In this document: positions 52,200 to 63,535 of the stretch, one piece after another
How positions within the stretch are numbered: position 1 is the stretch's first letter
How the letters are laid out: each line of letters opens with the position of its first letter
Assembly: GCF_003086295.3 (NCBI RefSeq)
Contig: NC_092040.1
Span: 63,095,559 to 63,159,558, forward strand
Direction: 5' to 3'
DNA: 64,000 nucleotides
Source of the DNA: Arachis hypogaea
Lineage: Eukaryota > Streptophyta > Magnoliopsida > Fabales > Fabaceae
Notes under the pieces: generated by a model
Database searches by the model: none
Seen by the model: only the letters and a program-made list of their open reading frames with translations
Told to the model about the DNA's origin: nothing
Program-made: the position numbers and the translations under genes

Positions 52200-53032
52200 G
52201 TCGATCCCACAGGGATTGAAGGATTGAGCAATTTTAGTTTAGTGGGTGATTTAGTCAAGCGAATCAAGTTTTGGTTGAGTGATTTGTGTTTAACAAGAAA
52301 TAAATGACAGTAAATGTAAAGGGGGAGGGGAGAAGTGCAGTAAATTAAAGAACAGAATTATAAATTTGCAGAATCTTAAAGAGCAAGAAAGTAAATGACT
52401 GAAACTTAAAGTGCAAGAAACTTAGATTGCAGTAACTTAAATGGCAAGAAAGATAAATTGCTAGAAAGTAAAAGGGTATTGAGGAATGGGATTGCAGGAT
52501 CTAAACAAAGAAGAAGTAAATTGCAACAATTAAGAGAGCTAGAATTGAATCAGAAGCAATAAGCATTCAAACAGAAATGGAATAAAATGTAGCAGAGGTT
52601 CACAGAAGAACCAAAAGTAAATTTGGGTCTCAGGTCTCAAGAAACTAGGTAGCAGAGCCTAGATCTCTATTAGCCTTCCTAGATCCAAAATAACAAAGCA
52701 ATTGACAAGAATTAGAAGAGAACGCAGTAGAAGAACAGAAATAAAAGTGAATTATGCAGAAAATAAATTGAGAAGAGTTTGAATGGGAATTGAGACAGAA
52801 TTTCCTCAATTTCACACACCCAAAACTCAAAAACAGAAGAGTAGAATTGCCCAAGGAAGAATGAGGAAGGAGATTAGTCAATTCTCCCTTGATCCTCTTT
52901 GTGCTCGGCCAATTCTCTCAAGAAAGCTCAAAGAAAGTGCCAAAGTAAAATTCCAAAGCCAAGGTAAAAGTCTAAGTGGTAAAAAGGTTCAAAGGTAAAA
53001 GCTAAAAGTTTTTAATTACATCAAACTAGCTT

Positions 53033-53041
53033 CTATTTATA
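53033..53041 (-). promoter_or_regulatory. TATA box of C LTR (left copy)
   Basis: CTATTTATA on the plus strand, giving TATAAATAG in sense orientation. The right copy is at 62016-62024. Confidence 0.5.
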
Positions 53042-53149
53042 CACTTTCTATTCTTGGATTTTGGGATTTGGATGGGCTTTTGATTTGGTGAAGAAATAAA
53101 TTCAAATGGATTTTTAATTTGAATTTTTGGCCCATTGAAATTCACTCCC

Positions 53150-53885
53150 AGGAGGCTGCCCTGCCCTTGTGGAGGGCAGGGCAGAAAATTGATGCTTGGT
53201 GCATGAGATTGGTGCGGCCATGGTGCGAGTTGGTGCAGCGTGGTGCGAGTCTGGCGCGAGTTGGTGCGGCCAGATGCTGCCCTGCCCGCGCCAAGGGCAG
53301 GGCAGGAGAAGTTGGTGCTGCCAGGGATGGTGCGTGCGCTCGTTGGTGCTGCCAGGAAGAAAATTGGTGCGCCAGGGACGTAAAACGCTGCCCTGCCCGC
53401 GCTAAGGGCAGGGTAGGAAAAGTTTGGTGCGCCAGGGACGTGAGTTGGTGCGCGTGCTTGGTGCTGCCATGGGAGAAAATTGGTGCGCGCGTTGGTGCTT
53501 CTTGGTGCGCCACACACGATGCTGCCCTGCCCGCGCCAAGGGCAGGGCAAAGTCCCTTCCTTCACAGCCCGTGTTCGAAACTGGGCGGACGCATGCGCTA
53601 CAATTATTTTCTTGGTTTCTTGGCACGGTAGTGAACCTTAGTGCTTAGCTTCCTCATGGTTCCTTGTTCGAACCTTGTAGCATGCATGGTTGATATTTTC
53701 CCCTTGATTTTCTTCCTTATAGGGCCCGATTCTGCCCTCCACAAGGGCAGGGCAGAGTTTGCTTTCTCTTGGTCCCAAGGCACCATTTTGTGCTCTGCCC
53801 TTGTAGTGGGCAGGGCAGAGTTGTCTATTCTTGTTTGGTTCTCTATGTTGCCCTCCTAGAGGGCAGTCTGCCCTTGTGGAGGGCA
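53150..53885. repeat. Array of CTGCCCTGCCC/GGGCAGGGCAG palindromes and TTGGTGCGCC repeats in the C LTR
   Basis: At least six inverted-repeat units such as CTGCCCTGCCC-TTGTGGA-GGGCAGGGCAG (53156-53186), with others near 53277, 53390, 53521, 53734 and 53798. In between, TTGGTGC(G)GCC-type repeats run from 53205 to 53515. The same array is at 62133-62890. Open frames here are artefacts. Confidence 0.85.
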
Positions 53886-54241
53886 ATGTTTGCCTCCCCT
53901 TGCAATGCGGCACGCTTCTTGTTGATTCGGCCACGCTTTCCTTTTCTTGGCTACACTTCTTAGGCCACGCTTTTCCTTTTCTTTTCTTTTCTTCACCTAT
54001 ATTAAACCAAGACAACACTCAAAGTATCACTAAATTCAAGAGGCTTATAAATCAATTAAAATTCAATTAAAATTAGTTCAAACCTCATGATTTAACATTA
54101 ATTTCATGGTGGTTGCTTGATTTAAAGAAGTTATGCATTTTCACTCCAAATCACTTACTTAGGATGCAAGAAAGTGCACAAATGCTAACAACACAAGTGA
54201 AATTAGCTTGAAAAATGGGTATATGATGACTTGTCATCACA

Positions 54242-54276
54242 ACACCAAACTTAAACCTTGCTTGTCCCCAAGCAAG
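54242..54276 (-). other. Hairpin + AAGTTTGGTGT module before the C 3' LTR
   Basis: In sense orientation: CTTGCTTG-GGGA-CAAGCAAG (54257-54276), a spacer, then TTTAAGTTTGGTGTTG next to the LTR end at 54239. The outer pair is C-G. Confidence 0.75.
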
Positions 54277-55310
54277 CATCAAAACTAAGAGTAAATGGAA
54301 TGAATAAGAAAAGGATATTTATCCTTATTATGCAGATAGCAGAACTTGATCTATGGGGCATTTATGCAGACAATGACAACTCAAGTTATTGTTCTTGTTA
54401 CATGATATACATTTTGCATCAAAGGTTTGCTAAACTTGCTGTTATAAGACTCACCTTTTAGTTCACTCCCTTGCTAACTTTTCTTGGCTTACAAAGCTTA
54501 ACAAGCTTATTATTCTTTTATAGGTTGGGTGTCAAATGCTGCAGCATAGCCTTTGGCTTTATTTTCATTCTTTTTGCTCAACATCTTTCCACCACAGACA
54601 CTTGGCTCATTAATTCTTCCTAGGATCATTGATGCCCAGCATCTCTTTGGATAACTAAATGTTCTGTATCTAAGTTGCTCTTTATTATGGATTTTCAATT
54701 GGCCATCCCAAATCAGTTGATCTAAGTGACCGGGTTTCAAAATACCCCTTAGAATTTACTCATCCAAGCAGATCTTAGTACAAGAACACCACAGGCATAT
54801 GTCCTAAGGTTCAAGCTATTGGTGTCCAACCTTTATTCTTTGTTTTTCTTGCCATTTTGGCTTTTTCTTTCTTCCTTTTCTTTCTGTTTTTGTTACCAAG
54901 GGTGTTTCATTATTGATAAGAGTTTCTGTAACAGCAAGCTAACTTACAATTGAATGAGAATGATATTATGCAACAATTATTTCATGAGTTATGTATTTAA
55001 TCAAACACATATGCCACCACCAACTTCCATTCATACTCATGCAACATTGGATATTTCACTTTTCAATTCAAACCAAACTCTTTTATTTAAGCATATGGGA
55101 AACAAAGCAATTTTTAAAGCTAAGTGATGGATACAAGCATTATGCAGACTTATCATTTTTCTAGCTATTTATTAACTAACTAAAATGAAAAGCAAAGAAC
55201 AGAAAATGCATAAGGTAAAAGAAATAAATGATGGAGGCATATCATGTTTCAGACATGCATCTCCTTATTAGAGACATGAAAGAGGAAGTATGAAAGAACT
55301 TTGCCACCTT
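54277..55310 (-). other. C 3' untranslated region
   Basis: No credible ORF. It shares blocks with E3's 3' region. Confidence 0.65.
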
Positions 55311-56909
55311 CTAATGGTCATGGCTGCCGCTTGATTCTCCCTTCTTCTTCTTTCTCTTCCCTGTCTTGGAGTAGTCTCGGATCTCTTCACCAGGGCATCT
55401 TCTACCCCAAACAGAATCTATGAGTCCTTTGAGCCCAAAATCTTCCAATCTGTTAAAAGTTGACTCAGTGTATTGATGAGATTTTGCTTGTTGCTTGGCT
55501 AAGAATTCAGGGCATTGTTCAAATGGCTTGATCTCAGGATTGAGTGTTGGCAAATTGTGGGTCAAGTACTCCAACCTTGCTTGCATGTTCTCATCATACT
55601 CCATTCTTTGTACGTGTCTAACTTCTCCCAAGGTATGATGAACATTCTTCCATTGATATAGGTTGTGACTATACTCCTCTACTTTAGCTTGACTAAAATA
55701 CAACTTATCATATGATTCCTTGAATTCTTTGTATTGCTCTTTTTGCCCTTCAAGAATCTGTGCTTGAAATTCTTGCTGCTGAGTCATCATTTGTTGCTGC
55801 CAAGCTTCTTGCTTTTCCTCCATTTGATGCTGCCAAGCTTCTCTTTCCTCTTTTTCTTTCAAGAATTGCTCCATGAATTCATGATGGGGCTCTAGATATT
55901 TCTCTCGGCCTTCTTGATTTTGGCTTTGTTGAGCCTGCATGAGTTGCTGAGATAATTCTTCAATTGATCTTTGCAATTGGCTCATATCTATGGCATCATA
56001 AGCTTGATTTCGTCCTTCCTCTCTTCGTGATCTCCTTTGTCTAGGAGCTACTACCCCTTCTTGATCTTCTTCTTCATTAATTCCCTCCATGCTCTTCTTG
56101 GTAATTCCTTTTCCTACTTTCACTTTTGTTGTGTCCTCATCTTCAAAGATCACATTAGCTCTGTTACATAGCCGTAGGATGGTGCTTGGATGTCCAAGAC
56201 CTTTTGCTTTGCTTGTGCTATCGGCCATTTCTTGAATACTGTCGGCTATGAGTTGTGCAAGATTGATCTCACCTCCATGCAAGATGCAGTATGTCAAGAG
56301 TGCTCGTTTGATTGTGACCCAAGAAGAGTTTCTAGTAGGGAGGATAGATCTCCTCACTATTTCATACCATCCCTTAGCCACAGGAGTAAGATTTATCCTC
56401 CTTATGTGACTTGCAACTCCCTTTGAATCTCTTTCCCAATCTGTATTTTCCATGCATAACCCCTGCAGAATCTCATCAGGATTATTTTTCATTTGCATCC
56501 TATCCTCATAACTAGGCTCTGGATAAGTTATGGTTCTTAACTTGAGAGCTCTTGTGATAGCAGCTGGGCTTAAACTCACTTCAACCCCTCTGACATAGCT
56601 TGTGTAAGGAGCACTATTTTTGTTTTCTTTTGCAGCATTTGCATAGAACTCCCTGATCATTACTGCACTGATGTCAGTCAGAGGAGCACACAAGAGTTCC
56701 CACCTCCTTTCTCTAGTAATTTGCCTCATAATGGGGTATTCTCCTTCCTTCAATTCAAGGCCTTTCTCATAGATAACATTCTTTGCCTTTATGAACCTAT
56801 GATATCTCCCTTCATGGAATTGGGATCTAAACTTGCGTGCATCAAATGGTGGAGGTTCGGTTACCATAGGTTCTTTTCCGGGCCTTCTTTGTGAGCTTGA
56901 GGAGGCCAT
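55311..56909 (-). CDS. C accessory ORF, plant 'transposon protein' domain, intact
   Basis: 532 codons, intact. Motifs RRWELLC, REFYANAAKE, YVRGVEVSLSP, IRRINLTPVAKGWYEIVRR, TRNSSWVTIKRA and CILHGGEINLAQL (about residues 65-260) match the same domain as E3's ORF, to which it is the closest here. A Q/E-rich coiled-coil-like segment (about 310-410) with repeated WQHQMEEKQEAWQQQM-type units follows, then a basic C-terminus ending GSHDH. A possible internal TATA-like CTATTAATAG lies near 57092-57101 with a C/T-rich sense leader. Function unknown. Confidence 0.8.
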   Translation of the reverse strand: MASSSSQRRPGKEPMVTEPPPFDARKFRSQFHEGRYHRFIKAKNVIYEKGLELKEGEYPIMRQITRERRWELLCAPLTDISAVMIREFYANAAKENKNSAPYTSYVRGVEVSLSPAAITRALKLRTITYPEPSYEDRMQMKNNPDEILQGLCMENTDWERDSKGVASHIRRINLTPVAKGWYEIVRRSILPTRNSSWVTIKRALLTYCILHGGEINLAQLIADSIQEMADSTSKAKGLGHPSTILRLCNRANVIFEDEDTTKVKVGKGITKKSMEGINEEEDQEGVVAPRQRRSRREEGRNQAYDAIDMSQLQRSIEELSQQLMQAQQSQNQEGREKYLEPHHEFMEQFLKEKEEREAWQHQMEEKQEAWQQQMMTQQQEFQAQILEGQKEQYKEFKESYDKLYFSQAKVEEYSHNLYQWKNVHHTLGEVRHVQRMEYDENMQARLEYLTHNLPTLNPEIKPFEQCPEFLAKQQAKSHQYTESTFNRLEDFGLKGLIDSVWGRRCPGEEIRDYSKTGKRKKKKGESSGSHDH

Positions 56910-58012
56910 TGAAATTAAAGTGAAAAGAAAGAGGAAGTGAGAGTAGAAGAAATATGTGTTGTGTTTGGGAAGAGTTCCGGTTCGGTTTTGATGTATGAGG
57001 TAAGGGAATTATGTTGGTTTTGGAAGTGGAATAGAGTGTGGTTTCATATGAAAGTGGCTTGAATAGGAATGTGTATGCCGTGTTGGTGCAACGGCTATTA
57101 ATAGGCCATGTTTCCAAGCTTTTCAACAAAACCACAATGAATGAATGAGGAAGGACCCGTTAGTGTTCATGAAGGGCCGAGATTGGTTTGCTCATTCAAG
57201 GAATGCATAAGATGGACGGCCTGCATGCATGGTTGAGGCTTGACGAGGATCCTCCTCCCATTGGCTGCATGCACTTCGGTGTCCAATGTTGCATGCATGC
57301 AAATTTTGTTCCCCATGAGCACGTTCTCCTAGGCACATGTGACCTCCCTCACATAGCTTCTCCTAGCCGTGGCCCCTCCTTGTGTTTGTTTTAACTTTTT
57401 TTTTTCTCCTGCATGAATCAAAACAGCTAGTTAAGAGTATAATATAACCGTGGCAACTTATTTGCAATAATAAAATAGATTGTTTTGGTTTGTTTAATAG
57501 TTAAAAAATTTTTTTGTGATCAATTGTGTCCCTGAATAAAATGTTAAAAGTTGGTGAACACCAAACTTATCTTTTATTAAGGGGATAGCTTAACAATGCA
57601 AACCATTCTCACAATTGATGCATTTTTTTTAAAAAAAAAAAAATTGATGTATGATCCCTTATCTGTTATGGTTTTGAGTCCATGATTGGAAAATGATCCT
57701 CTGATCATTGTTGCATATGCAGACACCAAACTTAGTGTTTGGTCACATGCTTTATCAAAAGACTTATGCATATGCTCTAAAAGACAATCCTCTTCTTTGA
57801 ACAATGAACTTGGGTGTGCCTTAAGGTACACCAAACTTAGAGGTTTGCCATGTGCTTCAAAATGATATATGCATTCACCAGGCATGAAAATTCAAAATCA
57901 TATTCAGAGGAATCATAGCTTATTAAATAAAAGAGAGGACAGGAATCTTAAACCATGGGTTGCCTCCCATGAAGCGCTCTTTTATTGTCATTAGCTTGAC
58001 ATTGACCTCCCT
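56910..58012 (-). other. C spacer between gag-pro and accessory ORF
   Basis: Noncoding. It has three sense AAGTTTGGTGT copies (57558-57568, 57723-57733, 57828-57838), two inside small inverted repeats, and short poly-T/poly-A runs at 57390-57410 and 57626-57642. Confidence 0.7.
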
Positions 58013-60937
58013 TTAAGGTGGTTGATGTTGGTGATGTCTCAACTTGTCACCTCTCACTGTCAGCTTTCTCTGTGTGCTTTGATGCTCAATTTCCATATGC
58101 TCAAGAGAAAGTATTTGGTTAACAGTATAATAATCTTCTGCTCCGTGCTGTTGGTATACTAGTTGCACCTTATCACCCTTAGAGAATCCTTCAGTTGGGA
58201 TTTTCTTGTTCTTCCACCCTTTGTGAGCCTTTTTCTTGCTCTTCACCCTTTTCTTGCTTGTTGATCTTCCTTTCTTGACAGTTACTTGAGTTGTGATGCC
58301 TTCCTTCTTGCTAATCACCCCTGCTTCCTTGTGAATCCCTTTTTCTTCTTGCATCTGTTTGTTTTTCTGTTCCATTTCCTTTTCAGTTGATTGCTTTGGA
58401 AGGAGATCATCACTCATTTTGCTTGTTTCTTCATCCCTTTGTAATTCTGGGAAGACTTTCAGGATGATGCTCTCCTCATGCATCCTGAGGGTTAACTCTC
58501 CTTGCTCTATGTCCACAATGGCTCTAGCAGTGGCCAAAAATGGTCGACCAAGTATTATGGAGTCATTTCCATGTTCTGAAGAATCCAGGATCACAAAATC
58601 TGCTGGATAGATGAACCTGTCAACCTTAACTAAAAGGTTCTCAATCAGCCCTTTAGGATATACTATTGATTGGTCCACCAATTCCAAAGACATCTCTGTT
58701 GGTTTCACCTCCTCTATGCCAAGCTTTTTCACTAAAGAATATGGGATTAGATTTATGCTTGCTCCTAGATCGCACATCCCCTTGTTAATGAATAGGTTCC
58801 CAATAGTGCATGGTAAGAAGAAACCTCCAGGGTCTTCAAGCTTGGGAGGGAGTCCCTTTTTAATGAGTGCACTGCATTCTTCACTTAGCATTACAGTCTC
58901 CTTTTCATTCCACTGTCTCTTCTTGTTAATGAGCTCCTTTAGAAACTTGGCATATAAAGGCATTTGCTCCAAAGCTTCTGCCAAAGGTATGTTGATTTCC
59001 AACTTCTTGAAAGTCTCAAGAAATTTGTGGAAGTGCTGCTCCTTTGTTTCCTTGTGAAGTCTCTGTGGATAAGGTAGTGGTGGTGTTGGGCTCTTCTCCA
59101 CTTGATGTTGTTTTGGAATTAGTTCTTCCATGATTTGCTTTCCTTTCTTCAAATTCTGTGGCTTGTTGTCTTCCTCTTTGAGTTTTTCTGAAGCATTCTT
59201 GGTTGTTATGTTGCCTTTGTTGATGGCTTCATCATTCTTTGTTGGCTCAGTGTCATTCTCCATAAGCTTCTTTGTTGCTCCTTGGTTGCCATCCACTAAC
59301 ACTTTTCCACTTCTTAGTTGCACGACCTTGCATTCCTCCTTTGGGTTGGGAATGGTATCACTAGGTAGTGAACTTGATGGTTTCTCAACAGAAATCTTTT
59401 TAGAGATTTGTCCAATCTGCCTCTCTAGGTTCTTCATGGAGGCTTCTTGATTTTTGGTGGTCAATTCTTGGCTCTTCATTAGTTTCTCCATGAGCAGCTC
59501 TAGATTGGTGATTCTCTGTGAGTCTTGTGAGATAGGCTGATTTTGGGGTGTTGATGGATGAAGATAAGTGTTTTGGTTAGTTGGGTGGTTATTGGGTGGG
59601 TATTGGTTAGAATTTGGGTAGTTGTTTTGTGGTTTTCTGTATGAGTTTTGGTTAGTGTTTGGCTGGGGGTTGTGGTTTGTGTTTTTCCAATTGTTCTGGC
59701 TTGTGTTTCTTTGCCATGGTTGTTGGTTTTGATTATGGTTGTCTCCCCATCTGAGGTTGGGATGGTTCTTCCAAGATGGATTGTAAGTATCTCCATAAAC
59801 TTCATTTGTTCCAGGATTTTGATTGTGCATGTATTGGACTTGCTCTTGTTGTTGCTCTTCTTGAGTTTCTTCACTTTGCACCCAAGTGGTTGGAGGTTGG
59901 CTTGTGGTGCTCACTGCTGCCACTTGCAAGCCATCAATTCTCTTAGCCATTTGCTCAAATTATTGTTGAATCTGCTGCTGCATCATCTTGTTCTGAGCTA
60001 AGATTGAATCAACTCCTTCCAACTCCATTACTCCTCTTCTCTGTGATGGTTGGCGTTGTCTTTGATGAGCAAAGAAATATTGGTTGTTGGCCACCATATC
60101 AATGAGGTTTTGAGCTTCCTCTGTGGTCTTCATGAGTTGTAGTGAGCCTCCGGTAGAGTGATCAAGAGCTTCTTGAGCTTTAAGAGTGAGTCCCTCATAG
60201 AAGTTTTGCAACTTATCCCACTCAGTGAACATCTCTGGTGGACATTTCCTCAATAAAGCCTTATATCTCTCCCATGCTTCATATAAGTTCTCGGCCTCCA
60301 ATTGAGTGAATGTTTGAACCTCAGTTTTCAACCTTAGGATTCTTTGAGGTGGATAGAATTTGGCAAGAAACTTGCTCACCAAGTCATCCCAAGTGTTGAT
60401 GCTTTCTTTTTGAAAGGTCTCTAGCCATTGAGTGGCTTTATCTCTAAGAGAGAATAGGAAGAGCAGTAACTTATAGCTATCAGGAGGTACACCATTTGTT
60501 TTCACTGTGTCACAGATTCTCAAGAAAGTGGACAAATGTTGATTCGGATCCTCCAAAGGCCCTCCTCCAAAAGAACAATTGTTTTGAACCAGAGTGATGA
60601 GTTATGGCTTGAGTTCAAAATTGTTTGCATTGACATTGGGAGGAAGAATGCTACTCCCACAATGCCTAGCATTAGCAAATGTGTATGAAGCCAAGACTCT
60701 TCTCTGTTGTTGATTATTGTTGGCTCCTTCTCCTAGTTGATTGGTATCTCCTTCCATGTCTTGGAATTCCTCCTCAGATTCTTCTTCTCCAACAATGTTC
60801 TTCCCTCTTTCAGCTCTTCTTAGTCTCCGAAGAGTCCTTTGATCAATTTCAGAAATGATAGGAGAAGATCTTCCTATACCTGACATACAAACACACAACA
60901 ATAAACACACAGACCCAGAAATATAATGGAACTTCAA
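58013..60937 (-). pseudogene. gag-pro: C gag-protease with integrase-like C-terminal tail, two nonsense codons
   Basis: The likely start is the ATG at 60884-60886 (MSGIGRSS), within an open frame that reaches 60937. Gag motifs are NNFELKP, LFSLRDKATQWL, FLAKFYPPQRIL and YEAWERYKALLRKC, followed by an N/Q/P-rich stretch and a K/E-rich linker. Protease has CDLGASINLIPYS and IILGRPFLATARAIV. The last ~90 residues contain FSKGDKVQLVY, LSLEHMEIEH and TVRGDKLRHH, which resemble the integrase C-terminal domain of related elements; RT, RNase H and the integrase core are missing between. TAA codons at 60602-60604 and just after IQQ (about 59960) interrupt an otherwise open frame. Confidence 0.82.
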
Positions 60938-61074
60938 TCTATAGCTAGAATGAAGGTTTAGTTAGTTTAAGCAAAAATTCAAACAGTTAGTGTGTTAGTG
61001 AGAATTAGAATAGCAGAAAAGAAAAATGCTTAATCTAGACCTCCACTTCACTTAATCATTGTCAATCTATTTCA

Positions 61075-61093
61075 ATCCCCGGCAACGGCGCCA
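61075..61093 (-). other. C primer binding site, tRNA-Asp
   Basis: ATCCCCGGCAACGGCGCCA on the plus strand, the complement of the 19-nt tRNA-Asp PBS, next to the right LTR. Confidence 0.9.
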
Positions 61094-61099
61094 AAAACT

Positions 61100-63242
61100 T
61101 GATGTGTGGAAAACGATCCAACACAAAACTCACCGGCAAGTGTACCGGGTCGCATCAAGTAATAATAACTCACATGAGTGAGGTCGATCCCACAGGGATT
61201 GAAGGATTGAGCAATTTTAGTTTAGTGGGTGATTTAGTCAAGCAAATCAAGTTTTGGTTGAGTGATTTGTGTTTAACAAGAAATAAATGACAGTAAATGT
61301 AAAGGGGGAGGGGAGAAGTGCAGTAAATTAAAGAACAGAATTGTAAATTTGCAGAATCTTAAAGAGCAAGAAAGTAAATGACTGAAACTTAAAGTGCAAG
61401 AAACTTAGATTGCAGTAACTTAAATGGCAAGAAAGATAAATTGCTAGAAAGTAAAAGGGTATTGAGGAATGGGATTGCAGGATCTAAACAAAGAAGAAGT
61501 AAATTGCAACAATTAAGAGAGCTAGAATTGAATCAGAAGCAATAAGCATTCAAACAGAAATGGAATAAAATGTAGCAGAGGTTCACAGAAGAACCAAAAG
61601 TAAAATTGGGTCTCAGGTCTCAAGAAACTAAGTAGCAGAGCCTAGATCTCTATTAGCCTTCCTAGATCCAAAATAACAAAGCAATTGACAAGAATTAGAA
61701 GAGAACGCAGTAGAAGAACAGAAATAAAAGTGAATTATGCAGAAAATAAATTGAGAAGAGTTTGAATGGGAATTGAGACAGAATTTTCTCAATTTCACAC
61801 ACCCAAAACTCAAAAACAGAAGAGTAGAATTGCCCAAGGAAGAATGAGGAAGGAGATTAGTCAATTCTCCCTTGATCCTCTTTGTGCTCGGCCAATTCTC
61901 TCAAGAAAGCTCAAAGAAAGTGCCAAAGTAAAATTCCAAAGCCAAGGTAAAAGTCTAAGTGGTAAAACGGTTCAAAGGTAAAAGCTAAAAGTTTTTAATT
62001 ACATCAAACTAGCTTCTATTTATACACTTTCTATTCTTGGATTTTGGGATTTGGATGGGCTTTTGATTTGGTGAAGAAATGAATTCAAATGGATTTTTAA
62101 TTTGAATTTTTGGCCCATTGAAATTCACTCCCAGGAGGCTGCCCTGCCCTTGTGGAGGGCAGGGCAGAAAATTGATGCTTGGTGCATGAGATTGGTGCGG
62201 CCATGGTGCGAGTTGGTGCAGCGTGGTGCGAGTCTGGCGCGAGTTGGTGCGGCCAGATGCTGCCCTGCCCGCGCCAAGGGCAGGGCAGGAGAAGTTGGTG
62301 CTGCCAGGGATGGTGTGTGCGCTCGTTGGTGCTACCAGGAAGAAAATTGGTGCGCCAGGAAGAAAATTGGTGCGCCAGGGACGCAAAACGCTGCCCTGCC
62401 CGCACCAAGGGCTGGGCAGGAAAAGTTTGGTGCGCCAGGGACGTGAGTTGGTGCGCGCGCTTGGTGCTGCCATGGGAGAAAATTGGTGCGCGCGTTAGTG
62501 CTTCTTGGTGCGCCACACACGATGCTGCCCTGCCCGCGCCAAGGGCAGGGCAAAGTCCCTTCCTTCACAGCCCGTGTTCGAAACTGGGCGGACGCATGCG
62601 CTACAATTATTTTCTTGGTTTCTTGGCACGGTAGTGAACCTTAGTGCTTAGCTTCCTCATGGTTCCTTGTTCGAACCTTGTAGCATGCATGGTTGATATT
62701 TTCCCCTTGATTTTCTTCCTTATAGGGCCCGATTCTGCCCTCCACAAGGGCAGGGCAGAGTTTGCTTTCTCTTGGTCCCAAGGCACCATTTTGTGCTCTG
62801 CCCTTGTAGTGGGCAGGGCAGAGTTGCCTATTCTTGTTTGGTTCTCTATGTTGCCCTCCTAGAGGGCAGTCTGCCCTTGTGGAGGGCAATGTTTGCCTCC
62901 CCTTGCAATGCGGCATGCTTCTTGTTGATTCGGCCACGCTTTCCTTTTCTTGGCTACACTTCTTAGGCCACGCTTTTCCTTTTCTTTTCTTTTCTTCACC
63001 TATATTAAACCAAGACAACACTCAAAGTATCACTAAATTCAAGAGGCTTATAAATCAATTAAAATTCAATTAAAATTAGTTCAAACCTCATGATTTAACA
63101 TTAATTTCATGGTGGTTGCTTGATTTAAAGAAGTTATGCATTTTCACTCCAAATCACTTACTTAGGATGCAAGAAAGTGCACAAATGCTAACAACACAAG
63201 TGAAATTAGCTTGAAAAATGGGTATATGATGACTTGTCATCA
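61100..63242 (-). repeat. C 5' LTR (right copy)
   Basis: 2143 bp. It is longer than the left copy by a 20-bp tandem duplication near 62337-62376. Confidence 0.9.
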
Positions 63243-63535
63243 AGACCCTTCACGGTTCTCAAGAGATGCATGAGGAAGCTCATCATCAAGAAATCCCTGA
63301 GATGCCTCAAGGGATGCACTTTCCTCCCAATAACTATTGGGAATAACTCAACACTTCCTTAGAAGATTTGAGCCACAATGTTGAACAATTAAGGGTGGAA
63401 TATCATGAGCACTCCATCATTCTTCATGAAATAAGAGAAGACCAAAGAGCAATGAGGGAGGAGCAACAAAGGCAAGGAAGGCACATAGAAGAGCTTAAGG
63501 ACATTGTTGGTCCTTCAAGAAGAAGACGCCACTAA
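63243..63535 (+). pseudogene. A accessory ORF, C-terminal part after C
   Basis: It continues the frame from 52116 through QGMHFPP, LRVEYHEHSIILHEIREDQRAMREEQQRQ to a basic end and TAA at 63533-63535. A second nonsense codon (TAA, 63344-63346) follows YWE, where B has CAA. Confidence 0.85.

Larger units (their letters stand above)
52117..54239 (-). repeat. C 3' LTR (left copy)
   Basis: 2123 bp, TGATGTGTGG to GTCATCA on the plus strand. The U5 block is shared with E3 and, more weakly, with FIDEL-like LTRs. TATA box (minus) at 53033-53041. GC-rich palindromes lie at 53150-53885. Confidence 0.9.
52117..63242 (-). mobile_element. C: minus-strand non-autonomous gag-pro element (TSD AGACC)
   Basis: 11,126 bp with LTRs at 52117-54239 and 61100-63242 and a perfect TSD AGACC at 52112-52116 and 63243-63247. 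Sense order: LTR, tRNA-Asp PBS, gag-pro with an integrase-like tail, spacer, accessory ORF, hairpin/motif module, LTR. RT, RNase H and the integrase core are absent. The LTR pair differs by about 19 substitutions and one 20-bp duplication by eye, so it is young. It inserted into A's accessory ORF. Confidence 0.93.

Noticed and set aside
53119..53631. Alanine/tryptophan-rich ORFs in C LTRs (also 62009-62634)
   Set aside because: Products of the GGGCAGGGC and TTGGTGCGCC repeats; present in both LTRs on both strands.
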